In this document: positions 35,570 through 44,250 of the stretch, piece after piece
Layout: each line of letters opens with the position of its first letter
How positions within the stretch are numbered: the first letter of the stretch is position 1
From: Hyphomicrobiaceae bacterium
Lineage (GTDB): Bacteria > Pseudomonadota > Alphaproteobacteria > Rhizobiales > Devosiaceae
DNA: 51,265 bases
NCBI GenBank assembly: GCA_020638065.1
Contig: JACKJG010000018.1
Coordinates: 1-51,265 of the forward strand
Reading direction: 5' to 3'
The notes under the pieces: generated by a model
The model's database searches: none
The model's input: the letters and a program-made list of their open reading frames with translations, nothing else
What the model was told of the DNA's origin: nothing
Made by a program: the position numbers and the translations under genes

Positions 35570-36942
35570 GATTCTAGGCCCGCACTAACAGCCGCGTCAT
35601 CCCGTGACTGCAGCCGTCGATTTCGTATTGAAGCAAAACTCTCCCCGGTTTCGATGAGATGAACCGGATCGCCCGTGATGCGCTCAAAGCGACTTATGAT
35701 CGTGTCACAATAGATCGGGTCGATCTCGATCAGGCGCGCGCGGCGGCCACACTGGTCTGCGGCGATCAACGTTGACCCGGATCCGCCAAACACATCCAAT
35801 ACGGTCTGACCCCGTCTTGAACAGTCTTTTATCGCGTCCGCGATAAGCGTCACCGGTTTGACTGTGGGGTGCATGGATAGCTCGGCATCGCGATTTGGGC
35901 CCAGTGAACTGATCCCGGGATAGTCCCAGACATTGGTCCGATAGCGCCCCGTATCCCCCAAACCGAAATTGTTGATGTGGGCGGCTTTGCCTTTCTTGTA
36001 TACGAATACCAGCTCATGTTTTGAGCGATAGAAGCTGCCCATGCCACCATTCGTTTTGTTCCACACGCAAAGGTTTTTCAATTCATCGAAAACGACATCG
36101 CCTGCTTCAATGAGCTCACTCATATGGCGCCAATCCATGCAGACAAAGGCTATCGCGCCATCCAAAAGATGTTCTGCAGCAGCTCCAAGGGAGGCTTTCA
36201 GAAACTGAATAAAGCCGGCTCGATCAAGTTCTCCGGACCCGACTGCAAATTCGCGATGCTTGACTTTCCCAAGACCACCGACATTGCCGTTGATTGGAAC
36301 GTTGTAGGGCGGATCGGTGAACAACAGCGCGGCGAGATCATCGCCAAGGAGACGATCAACGTCGGCGGCGGAACGGGCATCACCACATAAAAGCCGATGC
36401 GGTCCCAATTGCCAGAGGTCGCCCAACTGCGTAATCGCCTGGTTGCCGTTTACCGGCTCTTGAGCGTCAAGAACTGGATCAGGTTCGGTGTTTGTCTCGC
36501 CATCCAGGATCAGGTCGAGTTCGACCGTCGAAAACCCAAGACCCTCAACCTCGACCTCCAGATCGATCAAACCTCCAAGTTCGATGCGCAGGAGATCTTC
36601 GTCCCATCCCGCGTTCTCAGCCAGTTTATTATCCGCGAGAATATAAGCTCGGATTTCGTCCTGGCTCAGGTGCGACAACCGACGCACCGGCACATGTTTC
36701 AGACCGATGAGCTTGGCAGCTTCGACGCGCCCATGCCCGGCAATGATCATCCGGTCTTCGGAGATGATGACGGGGTTTGTGAACCCAAACCGTTTGATAC
36801 TGTCTGCTATCTGGCGGATCTGGCGAGGCGAGTGTGTTCTGGCGTTGTTCGGATAAGGGCGCAGCTCGGAAACTGGATAATCATCTTCATCGGGCAAATG
36901 CATGAGCATTCTCCTTGCAAACTCCGCGAGGGGCGGAGACAT
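35566..36942 (-). CDS. DNA methyltransferase with N-terminal ParB-like domain
   Basis: 458 residues. Residues about 22-110 are a ParB/Srx domain (YPVSELRPYPNNARTHS, IIAGHGRVEAAKLIG). Residues 180-430 are a beta-class (N6-adenine or N4-cytosine) methyltransferase with catalytic DPPY at 210-213 and the SAM-binding FGGSGST near residue 365, order DPPY before FGG as in the beta group. Such fusions are widespread orphan methylases on phage and mobile elements in alphaproteobacteria. No restriction enzyme is beside it. An alternative start is Met12. Confidence 0.93.
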   Translation of the reverse strand: MSPPLAEFARRMLMHLPDEDDYPVSELRPYPNNARTHSPRQIRQIADSIKRFGFTNPVIISEDRMIIAGHGRVEAAKLIGLKHVPVRRLSHLSQDEIRAYILADNKLAENAGWDEDLLRIELGGLIDLEVEVEGLGFSTVELDLILDGETNTEPDPVLDAQEPVNGNQAITQLGDLWQLGPHRLLCGDARSAADVDRLLGDDLAALLFTDPPYNVPINGNVGGLGKVKHREFAVGSGELDRAGFIQFLKASLGAAAEHLLDGAIAFVCMDWRHMSELIEAGDVVFDELKNLCVWNKTNGGMGSFYRSKHELVFVYKKGKAAHINNFGLGDTGRYRTNVWDYPGISSLGPNRDAELSMHPTVKPVTLIADAIKDCSRRGQTVLDVFGGSGSTLIAADQCGRRARLIEIDPIYCDTIISRFERITGDPVHLIETGESFASIRNRRLQSRDDAAVSAGLES

Positions 36943-37593
36943 TGATTTGAAAAGTGTTCAGCGCCGAACGATCGCATGGTTTGGTGAGTTTGGGCGTGCG
37001 GGCAAGTGGCAATAGTGCCGTTTGAAAAACTGTTTCCGGCTCAAAGCGTCAGGAAATTTGAACGCTGTTTAAAGGCACTTCAAAAGCTATTTGAAAAATT
37101 CAGATCATCAAACGCGATCTTGCGAGGTCATCAGTTAGAAAACTATTCTACCATCAGAATGCCCCAGGACCTGCTGGTGCCCCGAGGAGGCGCGAATCGG
37201 CATGCCAACGCCGTTTTCTGTCCAAACCAGGTCATGGTTTGAAACTGGCGGAAAACAAAAGGACAATTCAATCCCGTATATCTGCAATCGTACTTCACCA
37301 GACCGCAATCGCAGTCCACTCAACTGCAATCTGCGTTCGCGCCAGGGATATGGCGGACCGGCAATGTGCACCGATTTTCGCCATTCCGGTTGAATTTGCA
37401 GCGAACTCCTGTCGAGCAAGCGAGGCGAAAGTGAATTCTTCCCGCGCAATGTTGTCGGAGAAGTCAGCGACAAGACACTGAAATATCGCGCAAAATCTAG
37501 ATTGGCAACCAGATTGCATCCGCCTAACCCACCCTACATCCGCTGAGACTCGTTCGCAGGAAATTAATTCCTCCGCCACACACCTGTGCTCCG
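36943..37593. other. Intergenic stretch without a convincing gene
   Basis: 650 bp between the methyltransferase start and the outer edge of recombinase module B. Frames up to 112 codons exist but look random on both strands and have no ribosome site or motif that I recognise. It could hold the methyltransferase promoter and decayed sequence. Confidence 0.4.
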
Positions 37594-37902
37594 TTCCCTG
37601 TTCCACGGATGGGCTTCAAATAGCATCGACACGTCCGCGACTTAGCCCGACGCATTGTCCGCTGAGACGTCTCTTGCGCTCCCAATATCCCCAAATTTGC
37701 CCCGTCGTCTCTACGCACCATTTTCGAGGACACGGTCAGGATTTTCCCTGCTAACAGGGAATTATCAGGGAATTTACAGAAGTTTCGACTAGTCGCGGAT
37801 CAGCTCGCGCGGCAATAACGCAGTCAATTCAGTGGCTTGTCGCACTGCACCGGACGACCGCGCTGAACCAGGCAGGGAATTATCAGGGAAATAAACAGGG
37901 AA
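37594..37902. repeat. Outer end and CAGGGAA array of recombinase module B
   Basis: TTCCCTGTTCCACGG (37594-37608) matches 2252-2266. Inside it, GCGACTT and GCTGAGACGT blocks are shared with module A. Then TTCCCTG (37744), CAGGGAA (37755 and 37766), and CAGGGAA at 37873, 37884 and 37896, with 11- or 12-bp periods exactly as behind recombinase A. Confidence 0.6.
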
Positions 37903-37917
37903 TTTGCTGTTCCTCGA

Positions 37918-39597
37918 TCAAAGGAACAGGGATTCCTGCTCGGCCCAGTCGACCGGGACGCTACCCTTGACCAGGCGATCAAGCGTCAGCTCCGGAGGCT
38001 GCGCTCCATCCAGGATCTGCTGCTGGATTTTGGGGGAGAGGAAAGCGAGTTCGATCCGCGCCCGGACATAATCCTCTCCGCGACCTTCTTCGGCAGAGAT
38101 CTGGTGCATCGGTTTGCCGGATTTGATTTCGTCAAGCCAGCGATGGGCTTTGGCTAGGAGGGTAATCAGTTTTTGATCGGGCTCGGTGCTGATTGAGCCC
38201 GACACAATCTTCGTCTCAATGCCGCGGCGTCGGAGTTGGAAAGGCGCCGCGAAGGTCAGAACCCTCTCGTCGATCTTTGAAGCAACAATGGTAAGCAGAT
38301 CTGCGAGTGCCTGCAGGTTGAGTACAATCTCAATCTCGCCTGGCTTGAGAGTGCAGCGATCAATCAGGTCCACGGTGTTTGCGGTGCCCTCTGCGTCCGA
38401 AGCAGCTTCTATAGTCGCAAGCGCCGCTTGCAGCTTTGCTTGACTGGCCGCGTTTGGTTCCTCGAGCAGGCGATGTCCCTTGATCAGGGAAGTGATGCGT
38501 TCGTTGATGAGAGATTCAATCTTGTGTTCGAGTTGCTTTGCCGGTAGCCGCCATCCCGATTTGTCAGCCTTGTTCTTGGGCGCCCTCACCAACCGGCTAG
38601 AGACATAGTAGCGATGTCGCTTGTTGCCCTTGACCGCATGGCTGGGTGTCAGCCGATCACCGGTCTCGTCGAAAAGCTTGCCGATGAGGGGTGAGGACTC
38701 GGATGGTGATTTTGTTGTTTCGTCATTGCCCCGTCGCGGTCTCGCCGCACCGTGTTGCAGCTTCTGCTGGACCCGCTCCCAGAGGTCGTGGTCGACGATC
38801 GCGTCGTGCAATCCCTCGTAGGTATTCCGCTTGTGGGGTATGCGCCCGATGTAGGTCGGGTTGCGAAGAAGGTAATAGAGCTGACCCCTGCTGAACTGAT
38901 TGCCGCCACTTGTTCTGCCCGTTTTGAAGGTGACATTCTTTGAACGCAGTCCTTCTCGTGCTGCCTGTTCCCTCGTCAGATTGAGACAGCCCAGTTCATC
39001 ATATAGGGTGAAGAGGCGGCGGACCGTTTCAGCTTCTGAAGGATTGACCACCAGCCGCCGGGCATTTGGATCCGGGTCACTGTCATAGCCCAACGGCAGG
39101 CACCCACCCATCCACATGCCCTTGGCCTTGGATGCAGCAATCTTGTCCCTGATCCGCTCCGCCGTGACTTCCCGCTCGAACTGGGCGAAGGACAGCAAGA
39201 CATTTAGCGTCAGCCGTCCCATCGAGCTCGACGTATTGAACGCCTGGGTGACGGAGACAAAAGAGCAACCAGATTGTTCGAACCGCTCGACCAGTTTGGC
39301 GAAGTCGGCCAGCGATCGGGTCAGCCGGTCGATCTTGTAGACCACCACCATGTCGATGCGACCCGCGTCGATATCCGAGAGCAGTCTTTGAAGGGCAGGG
39401 CGTTCCAATGTGCCGCCCGAGATGCCACCATCATCATAGCGCTCATTGACCAGCTTCCAACCTTCATGCTTCTGGCTGGCGACATAGGCAGCCGAAGCTT
39501 CATATTGTGCATCCAGCGAGTTGAAGTCTTGGTCGAGACCTTCTTCCGAACTCTTGCGGGTGTAGATGGCACATCGGATCCTCGGTTTGCCGTTCAT
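37918..39597 (-). CDS. Large serine recombinase (module B)
   Basis: 559 residues from ATG 39597, the same length as its paralogue at 2576-4255; the longer frame upstream reads through the DUF2924 gene in another frame. Catalytic serine in YTRKSSEEG, then DDGGISGGTLERP, IDRLTRSL and the E helix identical to module A. The C-terminal half is more diverged, and again there is no cysteine zinc ribbon (DETGDRLTPSHAV). The start overlaps the DUF2924 stop by 4 bp. It probably recognises the CAGGGAA-containing site behind its own gene. Confidence 0.95.
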   Translation of the reverse strand: MNGKPRIRCAIYTRKSSEEGLDQDFNSLDAQYEASAAYVASQKHEGWKLVNERYDDGGISGGTLERPALQRLLSDIDAGRIDMVVVYKIDRLTRSLADFAKLVERFEQSGCSFVSVTQAFNTSSSMGRLTLNVLLSFAQFEREVTAERIRDKIAASKAKGMWMGGCLPLGYDSDPDPNARRLVVNPSEAETVRRLFTLYDELGCLNLTREQAAREGLRSKNVTFKTGRTSGGNQFSRGQLYYLLRNPTYIGRIPHKRNTYEGLHDAIVDHDLWERVQQKLQHGAARPRRGNDETTKSPSESSPLIGKLFDETGDRLTPSHAVKGNKRHRYYVSSRLVRAPKNKADKSGWRLPAKQLEHKIESLINERITSLIKGHRLLEEPNAASQAKLQAALATIEAASDAEGTANTVDLIDRCTLKPGEIEIVLNLQALADLLTIVASKIDERVLTFAAPFQLRRRGIETKIVSGSISTEPDQKLITLLAKAHRWLDEIKSGKPMHQISAEEGRGEDYVRARIELAFLSPKIQQQILDGAQPPELTLDRLVKGSVPVDWAEQESLFL

Positions 39598-39998
39598 GAC
39601 ATCAATCCAAAGAAGCGTGGTCCTGACCAGTGAGCCCCGGTGATCTCTCGGGCTACCGAGGAGAGGGAGCGATACCTGTTCCCTTTCCACATCACGCCGC
39701 CTTCGACCACTTCGACGACATGACTGACGCCGTTCCATTCCCGGATCAGCCGGGCGCCGGGTTCAAGCCGGGAGGTGGCAGGACGAGCAATCTTCTTTCC
39801 CGAACTGATCGCGGCTAGTCGACGCCGAAGCGATGAAGACAATCCACCATGCGCCTTTACCTGCACCTCAAAACACAGCAGGGAGCGCAACAGGCGCTTG
39901 CTGAGGCGCGGAGGAGGGGATGTCTTGAACATCCCCTTCCAGGCCCGGACCAACTGTTCGCGGTCCATCGCTTCGATCTGACCTAGATCGATCTTCAT
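39594..39998 (-). CDS. DUF2924 domain-containing protein (module B)
   Basis: 134 residues, same length as the module A copy and with the same ends (MKIDLGQIEAMDREQLVRAW; ITGAHWSGPRFFGL). Translationally coupled on both sides by 4-bp overlaps. Presumed accessory factor of the recombinase; mechanism unknown. Confidence 0.88.
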   Translation of the reverse strand: MKIDLGQIEAMDREQLVRAWKGMFKTSPPPRLSKRLLRSLLCFEVQVKAHGGLSSSLRRRLAAISSGKKIARPATSRLEPGARLIREWNGVSHVVEVVEGGVMWKGNRYRSLSSVAREITGAHWSGPRFFGLMS

Positions 39999-40303
39999 TG
40001 GGCAGTCTCAGCCAATGGCGCAACCGCATAGACTGACTTGCCGTCGGTCTTGGCGCGAGTGATCTCGATGCCCTTCTTCTTGAAGCCACTCACCGCGGCC
40101 CGCACCGAGTGGCTTTGCCATCCTGTGACTGAACACAGCTGTTCGATTGTTGCGCCGCCGGGCTGCGACAGGGCATTGGTTAGAAGGTCCGTCTTGCTCG
40201 GGGCGCGAGGCGTTGTGGGATCAGTTTTGGCCGGCTGTGTTTTTGCCTTCGCCGCAGCTGCAGGTTTTGCAGGCTTGGTTGCCTGGGTTTTTGCTTTTGA
40301 CAT
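39995..40303 (-). CDS. DUF3489 domain-containing protein (module B)
   Basis: 102 residues: a Lys/Ala-rich N-terminus (residues 1-35) and the winged-helix-like core GGATIEQLCSVTGWQSHSVR, then KKKGIEITRAKTDGKSVYAV. It lacks the extra low-complexity blocks of the module A copy. AAGGAACG lies upstream of the ATG. First gene of the module B operon. Confidence 0.88.
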   Translation of the reverse strand: MSKAKTQATKPAKPAAAAKAKTQPAKTDPTTPRAPSKTDLLTNALSQPGGATIEQLCSVTGWQSHSVRAAVSGFKKKGIEITRAKTDGKSVYAVAPLAETAQ

Positions 40304-40446
40304 TGTTCGTTCCTTGGTTCGTCGCAGGTTGGCACCGTGCCGCTGCTACTGACCAAGGCCCGATGTCGACCCGGGCGTGCCATCACCAATGCTTGGTGTG
40401 GTGGGGAAGTCCAGTGGAACGTGGCGTACCGCGCGAATAAATTGGG

Positions 40447-40470
40447 GTCCGCATTTGGCCCATAGCGGAC
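40447..40470. repeat. Short palindromic repeat GTCCGC...GCGGAC, copy 2
   Basis: GTCCGC (40447-40452) and GCGGAC (40465-40470) are perfect arms around ATTTGGCCCATA. It closely matches 6184-6207 and lies about 145 bp upstream of the module B DUF3489 start. A partial copy (CAGCGGACCATTG) sits upstream of the module A DUF3489 gene near 5435. Similar short palindromes are common in alphaproteobacterial spacers. Confidence 0.5.
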
Positions 40471-40635
40471 ATTCACGGAGTGATCGGCGCAGGGCACCTT
40501 AGCGCCCCATTACCGTCATTTAGTGATCTTGTGCGAGATCCTAAGAGCTGCCGTCCAACGTCACATCGCCACGTTGAACCTTTTGGGGTTGGCTTGGCAC
40601 ACGGGAGCCGGATCCGCGGGATCCCGATAACACGC

Positions 40636-42093
40636 TCATGTAGAGCAATAGAATCTAAGGCGGGTGTTCGCTCTGGCACAGGCTGTCTGCATTGCGTCCC
40701 AATGCATCAGGAATTGCCGCAAACGGTTCTCCCATGGTGCCTGATCTAGACCGTCTGCCAGCGCTTGTCTGCGCGCCATCTTCGCACCGACAATCCAGAT
40801 CTCACGATCAAAGGATGGATTGCGACACGAGGCGCGCAGCAGATCGTTCATTTGTTCGGCTGTGAGCCCGTCAGGATTCCGGAAGATGCGGCTGCGGCCA
40901 TCCAGAGTAACCTTGTTTGCGTGTACGTCGGTTTGCCAACGTTCAGGCGTCCAGATAGTTGACGGCTGCCCGCGCGAGATAAAACCTAGGCTAGCCAGCG
41001 CCTGTCGACCGACATCCTGCAAGCCGCCGACATTGAACCCCTGCCCTCCCTCCTGCTGTTTGCCGACCTTCGCATGAACAAGCATGATCTTTTTCCCATC
41101 GGGATCGACTCCGATGAAATCCGCGGCTTCGCGATTGTCGTCGTCGCAGAGCCATATGGGAACCGCTTCGATTGCCTTGGTTAGGTCGTCGTCCGCAATG
41201 CCGTTCGCATCACGGACTTCATCGCATGTCACTGAAAATAGACCGAAAATGGATTGGCTATACCAAGCGCCTTTGTTGGCCGCGTAGGGGAAGTTGAAGA
41301 GGTAGCGTCCACGAACGCGGAAAGATTTGTAGTCGTTCCGGTAAGGAGTGGCACTCAAGAGAAGAGTCGGCAGATTAAATTCCCGAACGCCCCGTGACCA
41401 CGAAATCGCGGGCTCGTAATGACCTTCATCGACAATCACGAGATCAAAAACGTCCTGAATGTGGGCCAGCAATGCGACGCAATTTGCCGATCCCTGCGAT
41501 TCCGGATTGTGAGCTCTTTTCCGGATATCTCCAAGTGCCTGGTGAGTGCCTACGAGGATTGCCCGATCGCCTTCCGCTTCGATCAGGTGTTGCACAATCA
41601 TGTCTACGTTCTTCGGTAAAAACTGCTGGACGTATACGCTTTCCAAGGCACTACCGAACATTTCCGCTTCGGCAGTGAAGAGCGCCGTTCCTTCGTGCTC
41701 GAAGCCCATGTGCTTCCAGAAGCGATAGCGAATGTCCGCCATCAATTGCTCGGTCAGCGCTGTACGAGGAGTGAGCACGAGCGCGCGGCGCACGTCCGGA
41801 AGACAGCGCGCGAGAACGGCTACGATGCCGGATTTGCCAGTGCCCGTTGGAAGCTTGAGAAGCGCGGCCTCCTTTTGCTCGGGCCGTTCGGGAATCGCCT
41901 TCTCACCATTTAAGTAGGCGAGGACCGTAGCGATGGCGGCTTGCTGGTGTTCCCACAGCCGCGGCATACCCTCTGTGCCGTCCCAAAAATTGTAGCCTCG
42001 GAGATGTCGTAGCGCACGCCCGTAGGCTGTGCCATCAATCACATCCTGCCGTATTGATGTACGGTTATCTCTAATGAGTTCGCTTAAATTCAC
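40636..42093 (-). CDS. DEAD/DEAH-box helicase-like protein lacking the second helicase domain
   Basis: About 485 residues if translation starts at GTG 42093 (VNLSELIRDNRTSIRQ); the frame extends to 42126 without a better start. The first RecA domain is intact: Q-like WEHQQAAI, Walker A LPTGTGKSG, TPRTAL, Walker B VDEGHYE, and motif III LLSATPYR. After FNFPYAANKGA the sequence passes directly to a C-terminal domain (CDEVRDANGIADDD ... IWIVGAKMARRQALADGL ... ACARANTRLRFYCS) that in relatives follows the helicase C domain. Motifs IV-VI are absent, so unwinding activity is doubtful. It may be a deleted remnant of a defence or phage helicase. Confidence 0.75.
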   Translation of the reverse strand: MNLSELIRDNRTSIRQDVIDGTAYGRALRHLRGYNFWDGTEGMPRLWEHQQAAIATVLAYLNGEKAIPERPEQKEAALLKLPTGTGKSGIVAVLARCLPDVRRALVLTPRTALTEQLMADIRYRFWKHMGFEHEGTALFTAEAEMFGSALESVYVQQFLPKNVDMIVQHLIEAEGDRAILVGTHQALGDIRKRAHNPESQGSANCVALLAHIQDVFDLVIVDEGHYEPAISWSRGVREFNLPTLLLSATPYRNDYKSFRVRGRYLFNFPYAANKGAWYSQSIFGLFSVTCDEVRDANGIADDDLTKAIEAVPIWLCDDDNREAADFIGVDPDGKKIMLVHAKVGKQQEGGQGFNVGGLQDVGRQALASLGFISRGQPSTIWTPERWQTDVHANKVTLDGRSRIFRNPDGLTAEQMNDLLRASCRNPSFDREIWIVGAKMARRQALADGLDQAPWENRLRQFLMHWDAMQTACARANTRLRFYCST

Positions 42094-42267
42094 GTTAATT
42101 CCATAGCTAAAGCAGTAGAGTGCCACTGAACGCCCGAACTACTTCGAGGTTTGCTCCGAATAATGGAAGATAACAACCCATGATAGAAGAGGAAGGGCCT
42201 TTCACTCAGTGACCCGATCTGCACCCATCGGACATTTCGGTTTCAGTCGTCGTGCATGGCGGGACAG

Positions 42268-42296
42268 GACCAATGCAGTCGTCCGCTGCGTTGGTC
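42268..42296. repeat. Inverted repeat between helicase and integrase genes
   Basis: GACCAATGCAG (42268-42278) and CTGCGTTGGTC (42286-42296) pair in 10 of 11 positions around a 7-bp loop. It could be an integrase arm or operator site, or a hairpin. The remainder of 42127-42460 holds no gene that I can see. Confidence 0.35.
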
Positions 42297-42460
42297 ACTA
42301 AGGCCGGCTGTAAAGCCGAAAGTTAAGGCTAACCCAAGTCGCGGGAACAACCGCTTTAATACGGCGTCTTCCAGAACCCGACTGTCCGTTTCCGGCTCCG
42401 TCATCTAACTCGAAGGTGCGCGTTCTCCCGGTGGCCAATGGTGGCCATAGGAGAACTGAA

Positions 42461-43092
42461 ATGGGTGTTTCACAATATGATCCTGGCGCACTGGGTCGAC
42501 CGGCTTGGAACGCAGGCAAGCAAGTTGGCGTCAAGAAGCCCCTGAAGCAGCGCCAGATCTGGGCAGTCCGCTTCTTCCTGGACCGTGAAGGAAGGATGCG
42601 AGATCGGGCACTTTTCGATCTTGCCATCGACAGCAAGCTCCGCGGCTGCGATCTGGTAAAACTGAAAATCGGGACACTCGTCACCGGCCACGACATTCGA
42701 ACTCGGGCGATGGTCGTCCAGCAGAAGACTGGACGACCCGTGCAGTTCGAAATCACGACGGAGGTCAGAGCTAGTCTGCTTGCCTGGCTTCAAGGAAGGG
42801 GAGGAACAGTCGATGACTATGCCTTTCCCAGTCGCGTCGGCCACGCAGATCATCCTAGCACTCGGCAGTACGCTCGACTGGTCGATGTGTGGGTGACAGC
42901 GATCGGGCTTCGTGGGGAGGATTACGATACGCATTCCCTACGGCGAACGAAGCTGCCATGATCTACAAGGCCGCTGGCAATCTTCGAGCGATCCAGATCC
43001 CGCTTGGCCATACCAAGATCGAGAACACAGTCAGGTATCTCGGCGTCGACATTGAGGATGCACTAGAACTGGCCGAACGGACCGAAATCTAA
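42461..43092 (+). pseudogene. Small tyrosine recombinase/integrase, single-base frameshift
   Basis: From ATG 42461 the frame reads a compact phage-type integrase: GRPAWNAGKQVGVKKPLKQ, RDRALFDLAIDSKLRGCDL (catalytic Arg region), VVQQKTGRPVQFE, and THSLRRTK (second Arg and His). At about 42951 one base is missing; after shifting, the rest follows as AAMIYKAAGN, LGHTKIENTVRYLGV (third Arg-type box and catalytic tyrosine) to TAA 43092. Every catalytic residue is present, so this is a recent mutation or a sequencing error. About 210 residues, typical of short integrases on plasmids and islands. Confidence 0.85.
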
Positions 43093-43094
43093 AA

Positions 43095-43127
43095 GGGGGC
43101 GGCCCTGCATGTTGCGGGGCCGCGCCC
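43095..43127 (+). terminator. Strong GC-rich hairpin after the integrase
   Basis: GGGGCGGCCC and GGGCCGCGCCC arms flank a short loop just behind the integrase stop, followed by GATTCTT. A T-rich tail is weak, but the stem is strong. The next 240 bp, up to the promoter at 43370, hold no convincing gene; a minus-strand frame of about 40 protein-like codons (near 43130-43240) may be a remnant. Confidence 0.45.
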
Positions 43128-43369
43128 GATTCTTGGGTGAGCTTCTCGAAGGACCCGATCGGCTTTGCGCCTTCAATGCAGTCGTTAATGCCCGATATCC
43201 AATTGTCAACAGATGCGATACCAATTCGTGCAAACAGCACTCTGTGAGAGTTGAATTTACGGAAGGATCACTACCGCAAGGCGGGTGTTTACTTTAAGTT
43301 CTATTCGCGCTGTGAGCTCCGGCACCAGCGACTCAGTCACAGATATGCGTCGTTTTTTTCGATCAGCGT

Positions 43370-43400
43370 GGTTCCGGGTTTGGGTTCATCCCGGAATTAG
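43370..43400 (+). promoter_or_regulatory. Candidate promoter/operator of the sigma factor operon
   Basis: GGTTCCGG-N12-CCCGGAATTAG, 62 bp before the ATG of the sigma factor. The identical block with the same 12-bp spacer occurs at 48348-48378, 63 bp before the ubiquitin-like gene. The two 31-bp sites agree in about 24 positions. It also contains a TTCCGG-N13-CCGGAA dyad, so it could be either a promoter for an alternative sigma factor or a regulator's operator. Confidence 0.65.
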
Positions 43401-43462
43401 GTTTATTGAGGGCGGACTAGACGTGGACGCCGAAACCCACTGATGCGCGCGCGAGGCGGTAA

Positions 43463-44248
43463 ATGGCGAGACCACTGAACAAAAAATTGGACGAAGGCGG
43501 TTTCTATACCCGCCGCCCCGAAATTGAAGCCTGCATCGACGAGGCACTGAAGCAGAGCACGGAAACCGTGCTTCGACGCGCTGCGATCAGGAATTCCCGT
43601 GACCCCGACTATATGCCTATGGAGTGCTTGCTGCATCTCATGCGTGAGGCTCGTCTCCGCAAAGACAAGTCGATGGAAGGCAAGCTCTACGTCATTTTTA
43701 TGTCGCGCTGCGAAGCGCGGCTGCAGCGCGCCATCCCGGACGGTAGCCGGACGGATGCTGCCGACCTCCGCGATGAGGTGATGTTCAAATTCAATGTGAC
43801 GTTCGCCCGCGTCGGCACCAATGAAGACGCCACAATGCTCGACTATTACGAGGTTAGTTTCAATCAGGCATTCCAGTTTCTCTGGTGGAAGCAGGTTCGC
43901 AATGACAACGCGCGCAAGAAGATCTTCGTCGATATCGGCCAGGAAAAGGATGAAGACGGCAGGCCGCTTGACGAAGAAGACACGCTCGCGAAACTCTCGG
44001 AGGCTGCTCGCAGTCCTGCGCAGCAGGACAACGTCGTCTATCTTGCGCAGGTAGGCAAATTCCTCGCGACCCTATCTCCTGCCGACCGGGAGACCATCAG
44101 ACTGGTCCTGATCGAAGGCCACACGATCGATTCGGATGATCCGGACGAAGTCACCGCCGCTAAAATTCTTGGCGTGGGCCGTCGGGCCATCAACAAGCGG
44201 CTCGCCAAGGTGGCGGCCGCACTGAAAAAGTTCCAGCAGGAGAGCTGA
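43463..44248 (+). CDS. Sigma-70-like RNA polymerase sigma factor
   Basis: 261 residues. The middle (about 75-155: CEARLQRAIPD, DLRDEVMFKFNVTFA, FNQAFQFLWWKQVRNDNARKK) resembles sigma region 2. The C-terminus (about 200-255: FLATLSPADRETIRLV, AAKILGVGRRAINKRLAKV) is a region-4-type helix-turn-helix. It differs from housekeeping and classical ECF sigma factors. It is followed 2 bp later by the 218-residue gene. The sequence upstream at 43370 recurs before the conjugation cassette, so this factor may drive both units; that is inference. Confidence 0.75.
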   Translation: MARPLNKKLDEGGFYTRRPEIEACIDEALKQSTETVLRRAAIRNSRDPDYMPMECLLHLMREARLRKDKSMEGKLYVIFMSRCEARLQRAIPDGSRTDAADLRDEVMFKFNVTFARVGTNEDATMLDYYEVSFNQAFQFLWWKQVRNDNARKKIFVDIGQEKDEDGRPLDEEDTLAKLSEAARSPAQQDNVVYLAQVGKFLATLSPADRETIRLVLIEGHTIDSDDPDEVTAAKILGVGRRAINKRLAKVAAALKKFQQES

Positions 44249-44250
44249 AC

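Noticed and set aside
43031..43240. 69-codon minus-strand frame after the integrase
   Set aside because: The first 38 codons look protein-like but the rest overlaps the integrase end and terminator; not enough to call a gene.
43463..44248. Phage or plasmid replication protein instead of a sigma factor
   Set aside because: Region-2- and region-4-like helices and the promoter-like block fit a sigma factor better; left at moderate confidence.
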